From: Actinomycetota bacterium | Lineage (GTDB): Bacteria; Actinomycetota; Actinomycetes; Streptosporangiales; Streptosporangiaceae | Length of the DNA: 64,000 bases | NCBI GenBank assembly: GCA_003168255.1 | Contig: PMSU01000104.1 | Location: 55,385-119,384, forward strand | Reading direction: 5' to 3' | In this document: piece after piece, positions 34,942 to 43,004 of the stretch | Position numbering within the stretch: position 1 is the stretch's first letter | How the letters are laid out: every line of letters begins with the position of its first letter | The notes under the pieces: model-generated | Databases searched by the model: none | What the model was told of the DNA's origin: nothing | The model's input: the letters and a program-made list of their open reading frames with translations, nothing else | Program-made: the position numbers and the translations under genes

Positions 34942-35667
34942 GTGGCGGATCGGAGCCTATACGCGGCGGAAGCGGCCGACCCGCATTGCCTGCGGGACAC
35001 AGAAGCGGCGCGCTTGCTCGCCGGGCACCCGTGGCGGCGGTTCGCCGTGGTCGGCGACAGCATCGCCGAGGGTCTCGGCGACCCTTATCCCGGCTATCCG
35101 GATGAACCCTGGTGCGACCGGATCGCCGCCGAGCTGACGCGGCAGCAGCCCGGCCTGGCCTACCTCAACCTGGGCAAGAGCATGGCAACAGCCGCCGACG
35201 TCGCGGCGGCCCAGCTCCCTGAGGCGCTCGCCTTCTCGCCGGATCTGGCGCTCGTTTCTTGCGGCGGTGCCGACCTGCTCAGGTTCTCCTACGATCCGGA
35301 TGCCGTCGAGGCCGCGCTGCGGGCTATCGTGTCCGCCTTCGCCGGGCGGGGCTGCGACGTGGTGACCGTGGGCCTGTTCGACGGATCGTACGCAGCGGGC
35401 GTTCCCGCCGGAATCAGGGGGCGGCTGCGCGAGCGGCTGCATGACCTGGCCGGGCGCACCAGGAGGGTTGCCGAGGATCTGGTTGTCATGCACGTCGAGC
35501 TGACCTGGCACCCGGCCTCCCGCGACGCCGACATGTACAGCAGCGATCCGCGGCATGGCACCATGCGCGGTCACGCGATCGCGGCCGCGGAGACGATCAG
35601 GCTGCTCGGCGCGCATCTTGCGGCCGACCCCGCCCGGGCCGCCAGCACGAGCACCCGGCCCTGCTGA
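34942..35667 (+). CDS. SGNH/GDSL-family hydrolase
   Basis: 241 residues from GTG 34942. Block I is FAVVGDSIAEGLGDPYPGYPDEPW with the nucleophilic Ser; LNLGKSM gives block II Gly, and the block III Asn position is occupied by SCGGADLLRF, without the usual GxND Asn. The C-terminal SSDPRHGTMRGHAIAAA supplies the Asp-x-x-His pair. No signal peptide, so it is intracellular. It shares TGATG with the O-methyltransferase downstream and so forms a two-gene unit. It may deacylate or acylate the product. The changed block III makes exact activity uncertain. Confidence 0.82.
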   Translation: MADRSLYAAEAADPHCLRDTEAARLLAGHPWRRFAVVGDSIAEGLGDPYPGYPDEPWCDRIAAELTRQQPGLAYLNLGKSMATAADVAAAQLPEALAFSPDLALVSCGGADLLRFSYDPDAVEAALRAIVSAFAGRGCDVVTVGLFDGSYAAGVPAGIRGRLRERLHDLAGRTRRVAEDLVVMHVELTWHPASRDADMYSSDPRHGTMRGHAIAAAETIRLLGAHLAADPARAASTSTRPC

Positions 35668-36728
35668 TGACCGGTCGCGATGAGGCCGGCGCTGCCGCGC
35701 CAGGCCCGGGCGCGGCCGACCGGCTCAGGCTCTTCAGCATCCTGTCCAGCCCGTGGGTCGCCCAGTCCTGCTACGCCCTGGCCAAGTTCGGCATCCCCGA
35801 CCTGATGGCGGAGGGGCCGCGCCCGGTTGCCGAGCTCGCAGCCGCGTCGGGGACCGATCCGCGCGCTCTGTACCGGATTCTGCGTGCGCTTACCGCCGCG
35901 GGACTGGTGACCGAGCCCGCGGCGGGCAGATTCGGGCTCACCCCGGTAACGCAGCCGCTGCGCACCGGCGTGCCACGATCGAGCCGCGATGCCGCCGTCA
36001 TCTTCGGCGAGGAGGTGTTCCGCTCCTTCGCCGAGATCGGCTACACGCTGCGTACCGGCAAGCCGGCTTTCGACAAGGTCTACGGCACGCCGTTCTATGA
36101 CTACCTGGCCGACAACCCGGACGCGGCGGAGACCTTCTCGACGGCGATGGGCGGAGCCGGCCTGCCGGCCGTGCTGGCCAGCCTCGACCTCGATGGGCTG
36201 CGCACCGTTGTGGATGTCGGCGGCGGCAACGGCGGGTTGCTCTGCCGGGTGCTGCGCACCCACCCGCAGACCCGCGGGATTCTGCTCGATCTGCGGCCTG
36301 CCCTGGTGCAGGCGCGGGAACGCGTGGCCAAGGCCGGGTTCGCCGACCGGGTCGAATTCGCCGAGGGAAGCTTCTTCGACACCATGCCCGCGGGCGCCGA
36401 CGCCTACGTGCTCTGCCGGGTGCTGCACAACTGGCCGGACGAGGATGCACTGCGGCTGCTGCGCCGGATACGCGGCGCGATGGCGGCTGACGGGCGGCTT
36501 ATCGTCATCGAGGACTTCGTGGCGCAGGCTGCCGGTCCGGACAGCGATGTTCCACCGAGCGGACAGGTCATGGATCTGCTGATCCTGCTCATGCTGTCCG
36601 GCTGCGACCGCACCGAGGCGGAATACCGCGATCTGCTTGCCCGCGCGGGGTTCGCCATCCGGGCGGTGCGGCCGTTTCCGCCGGGCGGCCGCAGCACCGA
36701 GAGCGCCATCGAGGCAGTACCCGTCTGA
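35667..36728 (+). CDS. SAM-dependent O-methyltransferase
   Basis: 353 residues. The N-terminal dimerisation winged helix (VAELAAASGTDPRALYRILRAL) and the SAM-binding fold VVDVGGGNGGLLCRVL (about 182-197) identify the plant-COMT/TcmO-like PF00891 family. The catalytic His is in VLCRVLHNWPDEDALRLL. Such enzymes methylate phenolic or enolic hydroxyls of polyketides and aromatic metabolites. The gene is coupled by TGATG to the SGNH hydrolase. A phenol from the aryl unit is a reasonable target, not shown by sequence. Confidence 0.93.
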   Translation: MTGRDEAGAAAPGPGAADRLRLFSILSSPWVAQSCYALAKFGIPDLMAEGPRPVAELAAASGTDPRALYRILRALTAAGLVTEPAAGRFGLTPVTQPLRTGVPRSSRDAAVIFGEEVFRSFAEIGYTLRTGKPAFDKVYGTPFYDYLADNPDAAETFSTAMGGAGLPAVLASLDLDGLRTVVDVGGGNGGLLCRVLRTHPQTRGILLDLRPALVQARERVAKAGFADRVEFAEGSFFDTMPAGADAYVLCRVLHNWPDEDALRLLRRIRGAMAADGRLIVIEDFVAQAAGPDSDVPPSGQVMDLLILLMLSGCDRTEAEYRDLLARAGFAIRAVRPFPPGGRSTESAIEAVPV

Positions 36729-36796
36729 ACTAACCGGCATCGTCGGCCCTTCGGCGCCGAGCCAGGCAAGATCGACCCAGCCAGGAGGAGGAGAGA

Positions 36797-37729
36797 ATGC
36801 CGTTCGACCCCCAGGTCCAAGCGATCCGCGACCAGCTCGAGCGCAACCAGGTGCCTAATCTCTACACCCTCACCATCGAGGAAGCACGGGAAGCGGACCT
36901 CAAGGCGACGGTGGGCGGCGCGGGCAAGCGCGTGCCCGTGGCCGAAGTCACCGACCGGCGGATTCCCGGGCCAGCGGGGGAGCTGACGGTGCGGGTATAC
37001 CGGCCCGAGGGCGACGGCCCCCTGCCGGTGCTGATGTATTTCTTCGGCGGCGGGTGGAGCCTGGGCACCCTGGACACCGCCGATGATGTCTGCCGCCGGC
37101 TGACCAACGGCGCGGGGTGCATCACCGTGTCGGTCGGGTACCGGCTGGCGCCAGAGAATACGTTCCCCGCGGCCGTCGAGGACTGCTACGCCGGCGCGGC
37201 CTGGGTGACCGCGCATGCCGGCGAGCTGGGGGCCGATCCCTCGCGGCTCGCTGTCGGCGGGGACAGCTCAGGCGGCAACCTTGCTGCGGCGGTCACTTTG
37301 CTCGCGCGGGAACGTGGCGGCCCGGCCATCGTTCATCAGCTGCTCGTGTACCCGAACACGGATTACCAGTCGGACACCCCGTCCATGCGCGAGATGAAGG
37401 ACGAGCATTTCTTCAACCCGAACGCCGTCCGGTGGTACTGGGGGCTCTACCTCGCATCGGACTCCGACGGCGCGAACCCGCTCGCCTCGCCGCTGCGGGC
37501 GAAGGACCTGACCGGGCTGCCGCCGGCCACCATCATCTCCGCCGAATTCGATCCGCTGCGGGATGAGGGGGAGCGGTACGGTGACCGGCTGTCGGAGGCC
37601 GGAGTGCCGGTCGAGGTGACCCGCTACGACGGGATGGTGCACGGCTTCTTCACGATGACCGGCCTGCTGGACGCGGCCACGCTCGCGGTGGCGTATGCGG
37701 CAGGCCGCCTCCGCGAAGTGTTCGGCTGA
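36797..37729 (+). CDS. Alpha/beta hydrolase of the HSL/esterase group
   Basis: 310 residues from ATG 36797 with a strong AGGAGGAGGAG at 36781-36791. The hormone-sensitive-lipase pattern is present: MYFFGGGWSLG at the oxyanion position (Phe replaces the usual His of HGGGW), YRLAPENTFPAAVEDC, nucleophile GGDSSGGNLAAAV, acid EFDPLRDEG and His in DGMVHGFF. It is a cytosolic carboxylesterase. It lies 68 bases after the methyltransferase, same direction, so likely co-transcribed. The substrate could be an ester or lactone of the product; a general detoxifying esterase is the alternative. Confidence 0.88.
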   Translation: MPFDPQVQAIRDQLERNQVPNLYTLTIEEAREADLKATVGGAGKRVPVAEVTDRRIPGPAGELTVRVYRPEGDGPLPVLMYFFGGGWSLGTLDTADDVCRRLTNGAGCITVSVGYRLAPENTFPAAVEDCYAGAAWVTAHAGELGADPSRLAVGGDSSGGNLAAAVTLLARERGGPAIVHQLLVYPNTDYQSDTPSMREMKDEHFFNPNAVRWYWGLYLASDSDGANPLASPLRAKDLTGLPPATIISAEFDPLRDEGERYGDRLSEAGVPVEVTRYDGMVHGFFTMTGLLDAATLAVAYAAGRLREVFG

Positions 37730-37752
37730 CCGTAGCGCTGTATCCGCAGCCG

Positions 37753-39021
37753 TCAGCGGATCGCGATGGGGAAGTGCGAGAAACCGCGGAGTACGGATCC
37801 GCGACGGACGAGCGGGCCGGCCGCCCGCAGCCGGGGGAAGCGGGTCAGCAGCGCGGGGAAGAACCTGGCCGCCTGGACCCGGGCCAGCGGCGCTCCCAGG
37901 CAGTGGTGGACCCCGCCGCTGAACGAGAGCGGCGCCGAGCCGGTCCTGGTGATGTCGAAGGTGTCCGGCGTGGTGAAGCGCGCCGGATCCCGGTTGGCCG
38001 CTCCGAGCATGGCTACCACGAAGGTCCCTGCCGGGATGGCCTGCTCGCCGATGCGCAAATCGCTGGCCGGGATCCGGCCGATGGCCTGCACGGGAGCGTC
38101 GTAGCGCAGCGCTTCCTCGACTGCCCCTTCGGCGAGACCACGATCCCCCCGCAGCAGGGCCGCCTGGTCAGGACGGGCGAGCAGCGCGGCCGTGCCGTTG
38201 AGGAGCAGGTCGACCGTGCTCTCGATGGCCGCGCTGAAGATCAGGGTGAGCGTCTGTAGCAGCTCGTCCTCGGTCATTACCGGCGTGCCGTCGTCCAGCT
38301 CGGCGCTACCCGGACTGTCCATCGTGGCCAGCGCCGAGGCAAGATCATCCCGAGGGTGTGCACGGCGGTCGGCAACAAGCCCGGCGAAATACCCGAGCAG
38401 GGCGACCGCGCTCTCGTCGATCGTGGCCAGCTGGGAAGCGACCCTGGATCCGTCAACGGCGAGCCGCAGCCCTTGCAGCGGCTCGCGCAACAGCTCCTGG
38501 TCAGTCGCCGAGACGCCGATCACCTTCCCGATCACCGAGATAGGCAGCGAGGTGGCGAGCAGTTCATGCAGGTCGACCGCGCTTCCGTCGGCGCCCGCAT
38601 CGGCGATCGCGTCAAGAACGCTGTCGATGCGGCCCCCGATGTAGTCGCCGAGGGCTTCCGCCTGCCGATGCGTAAACGCTCCGCTGACCGGACGCCGCAG
38701 CCGGGTGTGATCGGGCGGATCGCGGAACACGAACGACTCATGAGTGACCCGCAACCCGGGGTGATCGCGCCAGCCGGGGCTGGCAGTATCCATCCATTCC
38801 GGGTTCTGGCCCGTCAGCTTTGTGTCGCGGATCACCGCCAGGCAATCGTCATACCTGGTCAGGTACGCGACTCCGGAGGCGGTCAGTAATACCGGTGCGA
38901 TCTCACGCAGCCGTGCGTAGATCGGATAGGGATCGTCGTAGCCCGCCTGCGTTCCGAGCGCAGCGATCAAAGCTTCCGCACCGGTGCGCTGGGGGTCTTC
39001 GGTCGTCTCAAGCCCGGCCAT
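37753..39021 (-). CDS. Cytochrome P450 monooxygenase (second)
   Basis: 422 residues. Visible: FRDPPDHTRLRRPVSGAFTHR (C-helix), the I helix LIFSAAIESTVDLLLNGTA (Ala-Ala-Ile-Glu-Ser-Thr in place of AGxET-T), ExxR in EEALRYDAPVQ, and the heme loop LSFSGGVHHCLGAPLARVQA. It converges with the esterase gene (23 bases between stops) and is the last cluster-like gene before the rearranged region. It would be a tailoring oxidase; no redox partner adjoins. Confidence 0.93.
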   Translation of the reverse strand: MAGLETTEDPQRTGAEALIAALGTQAGYDDPYPIYARLREIAPVLLTASGVAYLTRYDDCLAVIRDTKLTGQNPEWMDTASPGWRDHPGLRVTHESFVFRDPPDHTRLRRPVSGAFTHRQAEALGDYIGGRIDSVLDAIADAGADGSAVDLHELLATSLPISVIGKVIGVSATDQELLREPLQGLRLAVDGSRVASQLATIDESAVALLGYFAGLVADRRAHPRDDLASALATMDSPGSAELDDGTPVMTEDELLQTLTLIFSAAIESTVDLLLNGTAALLARPDQAALLRGDRGLAEGAVEEALRYDAPVQAIGRIPASDLRIGEQAIPAGTFVVAMLGAANRDPARFTTPDTFDITRTGSAPLSFSGGVHHCLGAPLARVQAARFFPALLTRFPRLRAAGPLVRRGSVLRGFSHFPIAIR

Positions 39022-39180
39022 GGGGGTCCTCTCGCTCCGGCGCCCCTTCTTTACTCGCCGGGCTGGATATGGCTGCCGCCGAGCCGTACGGGCTGAACAA
39101 AGCTTGCCGCAGCGAACCGACGGCGTCGAGACCGCAGCGGCCGCCTCTGAGTCCCTGAACTCACGGGCGACGTGACGTAT

Positions 39181-39250
39181 ACGAGCGTGTCACCAGCCGT
39201 AATCGGACTGTAGGCGTCGCGTTGGCTCGGCCAGCTAGCTGGCCACCACT
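39181..39250. repeat. Dispersed direct repeat, copy 1 (partner at 40873-40951)
   Basis: The segment starting ACGAGCGTGTCACCAGCCGT and ending GCTGGCCACCACT is repeated with few mismatches and a roughly 10-base insertion at 40873-40951. The two direct copies bracket the first ECF sigma cassette. Confidence 0.9.
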
Positions 39251-39383
39251 GGGCCTAGTAGGCCAATTGCCTGGAAAATCCAGGTAACTGGCTTAATATC
39301 CCTGCCGGGCATTGCCCGTCGGCCGCGGTCCGGCAGCGGGTGCTTGCGCTGTCCGCAGCCTGAGTATGGCAGGGAGCCTGACG

Positions 39384-39421
39384 CCGGCCGGACCGGCATT
39401 GGTTAGTGCCAGTCCGGCCGG
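39384..39421 (-). terminator. Strong hairpin downstream of the sigma-associated membrane-protein gene
   Basis: CCGGCCGGAC (39384-39393) pairs with GTCCGGCCGG (39412-39421), and the stem continues through GGCA/TGCC after one mismatch. It starts about 30 bases beyond the stop of the minus-strand gene ending at 39452. No T-tract. Confidence 0.55.
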
Positions 39422-39451
39422 AGTGAGATCGCTATGAGCTGGGGCCTGCCA

Positions 39452-40048
39452 TCACGATGGGCCGAGCTGCGCGCCGTCGCCCGTCGGAGTGGTGGGAGCG
39501 GTGGTGCAGGTGTAGGAGCCTGCGTCGATGAGCGTGAAGAAGATCTGCCTGCCGTTCGTGAGCTGGACGTTACCGAAGCTCAGTTCCGTTCCCGCTGGCA
39601 TTGCCGCGGGATTGATCGTCACAGCGTGGCTCCCCTGGAACGACACGACCTTGGTGAATCCGGCCGGGGCCGGATTCGATGTGCAGTAGCTGCCTACCCT
39701 GACCGTGGCGGGGATGCCGTCTTTCGCGAGGTCGCGCTGCAGGATGCCGGGCTCGGTTAGCACTTTCGGGTTGATGGTCAGCGTGGCCGTGCCGTTGGCG
39801 TTGCTGACCAGCGTGAATGCCGCGGTCCGGATCGTGCCCGTGCCGTGCGCCGACGGGGAGCCGGTCAGGCCGAGGCTCAGTGCGACGCTCGCCCCGGCGA
39901 TACCCGCCACCGACAAGCCGCCCAGAGACCGGCGCGTCAGGGACCGGCGGCGGTCGCCCTGCCGGATGATGTCGGCCGCGGCGGGCGGCCGGGCCTGGCG
40001 GGCGGCATCATCGGCCATCCGCTGTAGTTCGCTGGTTAGCTCAGACAC
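39452..40048 (-). CDS. Single-pass membrane protein paired with ECF sigma factor (copy A)
   Basis: 198 residues from GTG 40048 preceded by AGGAGGT; a longer frame runs into the sigma gene. A short cytosolic N-terminus (SELTSELQRMADDAARQ) is followed by basic residues, a transmembrane helix (LGGLSVAGIAGASVALSLGL) and an outside domain ending CTTAPTTPTGDGAQLGPS. The position directly behind a SigE-like ECF gene is that of an anti-sigma factor, but I see no zinc-binding HxxxCxxC motif. Its outside domain resembles that of the 42583 gene (TLTINPKVL, LAKDGIPATV, VVSFQGSHAVTI against YVTIRQF, LRADGVPASV, VVSVRLEGRHTLTI), so the two are paralogues. Confidence 0.8.
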   Translation of the reverse strand: MSELTSELQRMADDAARQARPPAAADIIRQGDRRRSLTRRSLGGLSVAGIAGASVALSLGLTGSPSAHGTGTIRTAAFTLVSNANGTATLTINPKVLTEPGILQRDLAKDGIPATVRVGSYCTSNPAPAGFTKVVSFQGSHAVTINPAAMPAGTELSFGNVQLTNGRQIFFTLIDAGSYTCTTAPTTPTGDGAQLGPS

Positions 40049-40068
40049 TGGGATTACCTCCTGGTTAG

Positions 40069-40560
40069 TTACTCGGTTACCGGGGCGGCCGTTTCTCGCA
40101 GGTAGGGCACCAGGGCGATCCGGCCGCGGGCCAGCCGCGACTTGACCGTTCCGGCCCGCACTCCGGTCTCGGCGGCGATCTGTTCGACCGTCAGGTCGCA
40201 TAGGTGGTACAGGACCAGCGCACGGCGCTGTTCGGCGGGTACCTTGCGCAGGGCGTCGCTGAATGCGACCCGGTCCGGGGTGGGCCCGGCGGTGGACTCT
40301 GGCCGGGCGGTCAGCAACCCGAGCCGGATGCCGTCACGGGCACGGCGCCACCGCGAGGCCGCGATGCGCCAGGCCGTGACGCGGACCCAGGCCTCGGGCG
40401 CCCCGTTTCGGTCGATCTTGCCGCGGCGCGCCCAGGCCCGCACGAACGCCTCCTGTACGGCGTCCTGAGCCTCGGACTGGTCGCCGATCATCGCATGGAG
40501 TTGCCCTACCAGCCGCTGGAAGCTAGCGGCGTAGAAGTCGGCGAATTCCTCACGCTCCAC
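40069..40560 (-). CDS. ECF RNA polymerase sigma factor (SigE family)
   Basis: 163 residues from GTG 40560, which follows a GGAAAGGCGGAG purine stretch. Region 2: EEFADFYAASFQRLVGQLHAMIGDQSEAQDAVQEAFVRAWARRGKI; region 4: DALRKVPAEQRRALVLYHLCDLTVEQIAAETGVRAGTVKSRLARGRIAL. It would direct RNA polymerase to a small regulon, probably including its own operon. The partner membrane protein follows after 20 bases. Both genes lie between direct repeats at 39181 and 40873, so the cassette may have been inserted or duplicated as a unit. Confidence 0.92.
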   Translation of the reverse strand: MEREEFADFYAASFQRLVGQLHAMIGDQSEAQDAVQEAFVRAWARRGKIDRNGAPEAWVRVTAWRIAASRWRRARDGIRLGLLTARPESTAGPTPDRVAFSDALRKVPAEQRRALVLYHLCDLTVEQIAAETGVRAGTVKSRLARGRIALVPYLRETAAPVTE

Positions 40561-40727
40561 TGCATCTCCGCCTTTCCCGGGGAAGCTGGCCGCCCGGTTA
40601 TCTGGCCTGTCACCATGAATACCTACCGGAGCAGTGGCTGGTTGCACAGAACACCACCCGAAAATGGGATACGGGTGTCTAACCCCGCACCGCACCCGCA
40701 AACCCTGACCGGCACGCGCGGCCCGGG

Positions 40728-40775
40728 GTTCGCTGCCGCGCCCTGGCTGAGGTAGATGATTAGCCGGTCAGTGGT
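40728..40775. repeat. 48-bp direct repeat, copy 1 (partner 41846-41893)
   Basis: GGTTCGCTGCCGCGCCCTGG onward is repeated at 41846-41893 with about two mismatches. The second copy is inside the IS701-like transposase fragment, so this copy is a detached piece of the same element. Confidence 0.9.
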
Positions 40776-40872
40776 TTAGGTGAGCGGCGGTGGCGCGTCA
40801 GGGAGCGGGATGCCCGCCAGGGATACTCGCGGGGTGCCGCTGCTGGCGGGCAGGTGGAAGTATGTGCCGTTA

Positions 40873-40951
40873 ACGAGCGTGTCACCAGCCGTAATCGAAC
40901 TGTAGGCGTCGCGTTCGCTTGGCCAGGCCGACAAGCTAGCTGGCCACCACT
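40873..40951. repeat. Dispersed direct repeat, copy 2 (partner at 39181-39250)
   Basis: Same orientation as copy 1, with an extra AGGCCGACA-type insertion before GCTAGCTGGCCACCACT. It closes the block containing the ECF sigma and membrane-protein genes. Confidence 0.9.
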
Positions 40952-40973
40952 AGCTGGATGTCTTGGTCGCTAG

Positions 40974-41537
40974 CTAGTCATCGTTTTGCTGTCCGCCCGA
41001 CTGCCGGCGGTTGAAACGTCTCTTGCGGAGCCAGGAGAAGAGGAATACTCGGGCCACCAGCATGATCCCGCCGATCCCGAGTACCCAGAAGATGGCGGCG
41101 TGCGTGCCAGCGAACGAGTCGACCAGCAAGAAGCGCAGGGCGAACAGGGCAATCAGGACCCCTATCCACGCGGAGCCACCCCGCATTCCCATGCCGAAGC
41201 GTCGCCCCCCGCCATATCCATATACTCGGTTATTAGGTCCCCCGGCATTGGGTCCGCTGTTGCCCGGTCGACGGCTGCCGGAGGCTCGACCACTGGGAAC
41301 AGCGACGCCCTGGCTTCGCTGCATCTGGGCGAACTGGCGGATCTTGTCGCGGTGTTCCCTCGCGTACTGGCGAGGATTGATCCCCTGCGCCTGCAAGTCC
41401 TCGGCTGAGGTGCCGAAGATCTGGGTGAAGTTGGCGCGAACCCATTCCTGGCGGTCTTGTTGCCCGCCACTGCCCTGAGTGTTGGCGTTGCCGTTTGCCG
41501 GGGTTGGGTCGATGTCAGAGTCTCCCACGTACCCCAC
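40974..41537 (-). CDS. Hypothetical membrane protein with two TM helices
   Basis: 187 residues, not recognised. A polar N-terminus (EWVRANFTQIFGTSAEDLQAQG, REHRDKIRQFAQMQRS) is followed by a Gly/Arg/Asn-rich linker, then two hydrophobic segments (SAWIGVLIALFALRFLLV and IFWVLGIGGIMLVARVFLF) and a basic tail WLRKRRFNRRQ. The tail suggests the C-terminus is cytosolic. It is bracketed by repeats and a transposase remnant. Codon use is less GC-biased than the biosynthetic genes. No function can be assigned. Confidence 0.75.
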   Translation of the reverse strand: MGYVGDSDIDPTPANGNANTQGSGGQQDRQEWVRANFTQIFGTSAEDLQAQGINPRQYAREHRDKIRQFAQMQRSQGVAVPSGRASGSRRPGNSGPNAGGPNNRVYGYGGGRRFGMGMRGGSAWIGVLIALFALRFLLVDSFAGTHAAIFWVLGIGGIMLVARVFLFSWLRKRRFNRRQSGGQQNDD

Positions 41538-41627
41538 TGTACGAGGACGCGGCCCAAGAGCCGGTGGGACGGCAGTGGATCCCCGCCGAACAGGTCTGCG
41601 ATCGGGTGCGGTCGCTGCTGATGGCGC

Positions 41628-42002
41628 TTGCCGCTGGACCTGGAGTTCGCCACCAAAGGGCAGCTGGCCACGGCGATCGTCGGTGACGCGGTGGCTGACG
41701 GCGTCCCGGTCGACTTCATCTGCCGGGACGAGGTCTACGGGAGCTGCACCAGGCTGCGGGATTACCTGGAAGAACAGGGCCAGGCCTACGTGCTGCGGGT
41801 CCCGTCCAGCTTCCGCGTTCCCCTGGCCCGCGGCCTCGCCCTCACGGTTCGCTGCCGCGCCCTGGCTGAGGTAGATGATTTACCGGTCAGTGGCTGGTTG
41901 GTCCCAGGTAAGCCGGTCGGGAAGGGGGCCACGCGGGTCGATGCGCGGTCCCCTTTGGATGGATGGTTAGTGTCGTCGGGTGATCGGCCGGGAAGGGCTT
42001 AG
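41628..42002 (+). pseudogene. IS701-like transposase fragment
   Basis: The frame has the transposase core FATKGQLATAIVGDAVADGVPVDF, RDEVYGSCTRLRDYLEEQGQAYVLRVP as in IS701-family DDE enzymes, but only about 120 of roughly 400 residues. Upstream the frame hits a stop just before position 41628, and a neighbouring frame (41495-41686) is open, so a frameshift is possible. The 3' end runs into the stop of the minus-strand gene at 41999. No terminal inverted repeats could be identified. It explains part of the repeat structure here. Confidence 0.65.
41846..41893. repeat. 48-bp direct repeat, copy 2 (partner 40728-40775)
   Basis: Lies inside the transposase fragment; see copy 1. Confidence 0.9.
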
Positions 42003-42583
42003 CTTCCGGTGCACTGCGGGCTGGCCTGCACCAGGTCCAAGTTGATATCTGCGACGGTGCCCTGGTGGCGGACGCTGCTGAGGAACTGGAGCCCGGCGCC
42101 GTTTGGCAGGTCCGAGGGGTGAACGATCGTGAGGGTGTGTCGGCCTTCGAGGCGGACAGAGACGACCTTTCCCAGGAGGCCCGGCCGGTAGGGGTACGGC
42201 TGGCAGGCCGGATTCCGCTGGCCGGTGAAAGCGACGCTGGCCGGGACGCCATCGGCGCGCAGCCTGGTTTGCAGTCCGGCCGGATCGCGGAACTGGCGGA
42301 TGGTGACGTAGATATTGCCGTCAGCCTGCTTGACGACCGTCCTGGCGGCCAGCTGGGCGCCGGGCTGGTGGCTGGCCGGGTGCCTGGCCGGAATCAGGGC
42401 GGTCGCCGTGACTGCCGCGCCTGCGGCCACCGTGGCGGTGCCTGCGGCCAGGGCGGTGAGCTTGCGTCGGGTCCGCTGCCGGTGCCGCTGGCATGTCCTG
42501 GCGGCGAGGTCCGGCGAGACCCGCATCGTGGCCGTGAACTGCCGCATGCCCTCACGGGTCAATTCCTCGGTGTCTGAATTCAT
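41999..42583 (-). CDS. Single-pass membrane protein paired with ECF sigma factor (copy B)
   Basis: 194 residues. Cytosolic N-terminus EELTREGMRQFTATMRVSPDLAART, basic QRHRQRTRRK, transmembrane helix LTALAAGTATVAAGAAVTATALI, and an outside domain ending ASPQCTGS. It is paralogous to the gene at 39452-40048 by layout and by matching segments in the outer domain. The ATG overlaps the truncated sigma gene by four bases. An anti-sigma or sensor role is inferred from position only. It may be an orphan now that its sigma lacks region 2. Confidence 0.8.
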   Translation of the reverse strand: MNSDTEELTREGMRQFTATMRVSPDLAARTCQRHRQRTRRKLTALAAGTATVAAGAAVTATALIPARHPASHQPGAQLAARTVVKQADGNIYVTIRQFRDPAGLQTRLRADGVPASVAFTGQRNPACQPYPYRPGLLGKVVSVRLEGRHTLTIVHPSDLPNGAGLQFLSSVRHQGTVADINLDLVQASPQCTGS

Positions 42584-42870
42584 GATGACTCCTTTGCAGT
42601 GGTCGCTTCTGTGCTGTCCCCGGAGGCGGTGATCTCACGCAGCCGGGCCAGCCCGCGGGCGGTGGACGACTTGACTGTGCCGACCGAGCAGCCGAGAGTT
42701 TCCGCCGTTTCCGCTTCGCTCAGCTGCTCGAAGTAGCGCAGCACCGGGACCGCCCGCTGCCGCGGGGGGAGCTGGGCCAGCACCCGGACCACGGCATCGC
42801 GGAGGTCAACGGCGGTGGCCGGGTCTACCGGCGGGGCGGGCTCGAACAGCGCCGCCTTGCGCTGCCACAC
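42580..42870 (-). pseudogene. Truncated ECF sigma factor, region 4 only
   Basis: 96 residues from GTG 42870. It contains a good region 4 (VVRVLAQLPPRQRAVPVLRYFEQLSEAETAETLGCSVGTVKSSTARGLARLREI) and a piece of the SigE linker (GWRQRVWQRKAALFE) just upstream in frame. A stop in that frame lies about 65 bases above the GTG, and no region 2 is found in any minus-strand frame beyond it; the DNA there is the plus-strand lipoprotein gene. So the 5' half was lost, probably by rearrangement. Without region 2 it cannot bind core polymerase and the -10 element normally. Could still be expressed as a dominant or regulatory fragment. Confidence 0.75.
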
Positions 42871-43004
42871 CCGCTGGCGGCGCCAGCCATAAGGTCGATA
42901 GCGGGGAAGGCGACAGCGGGTCGGGGGTGATCCGCTTCAGCGGCTCCCTGGCCGAAGCGGCCGGCATAGATTCGGCGTTCTCGACAGGTGGCGAGGTGGC
43001 GTGC

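Larger units (their letters stand above)
39022..39451. other. Gene-free region with repeat, palindrome and hairpin
   Basis: About 430 bases without a credible gene. It holds copy 1 of a dispersed direct repeat (39181-39250), a perfect 6-bp inverted repeat with a 3-base spacer (CCTGGAAAATCCAGG, 39270-39284) and a strong hairpin at 39384-39421. The P450 promoter should be at its left end. Confidence 0.7.
40561..40973. other. Gene-free region upstream of the ECF sigma gene
   Basis: About 410 bases holding the sigma-gene promoter region on the minus strand, copy 1 of a 48-base repeat (40728-40775) and copy 2 of the larger dispersed repeat (40873-40951). No credible gene. Confidence 0.7.
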
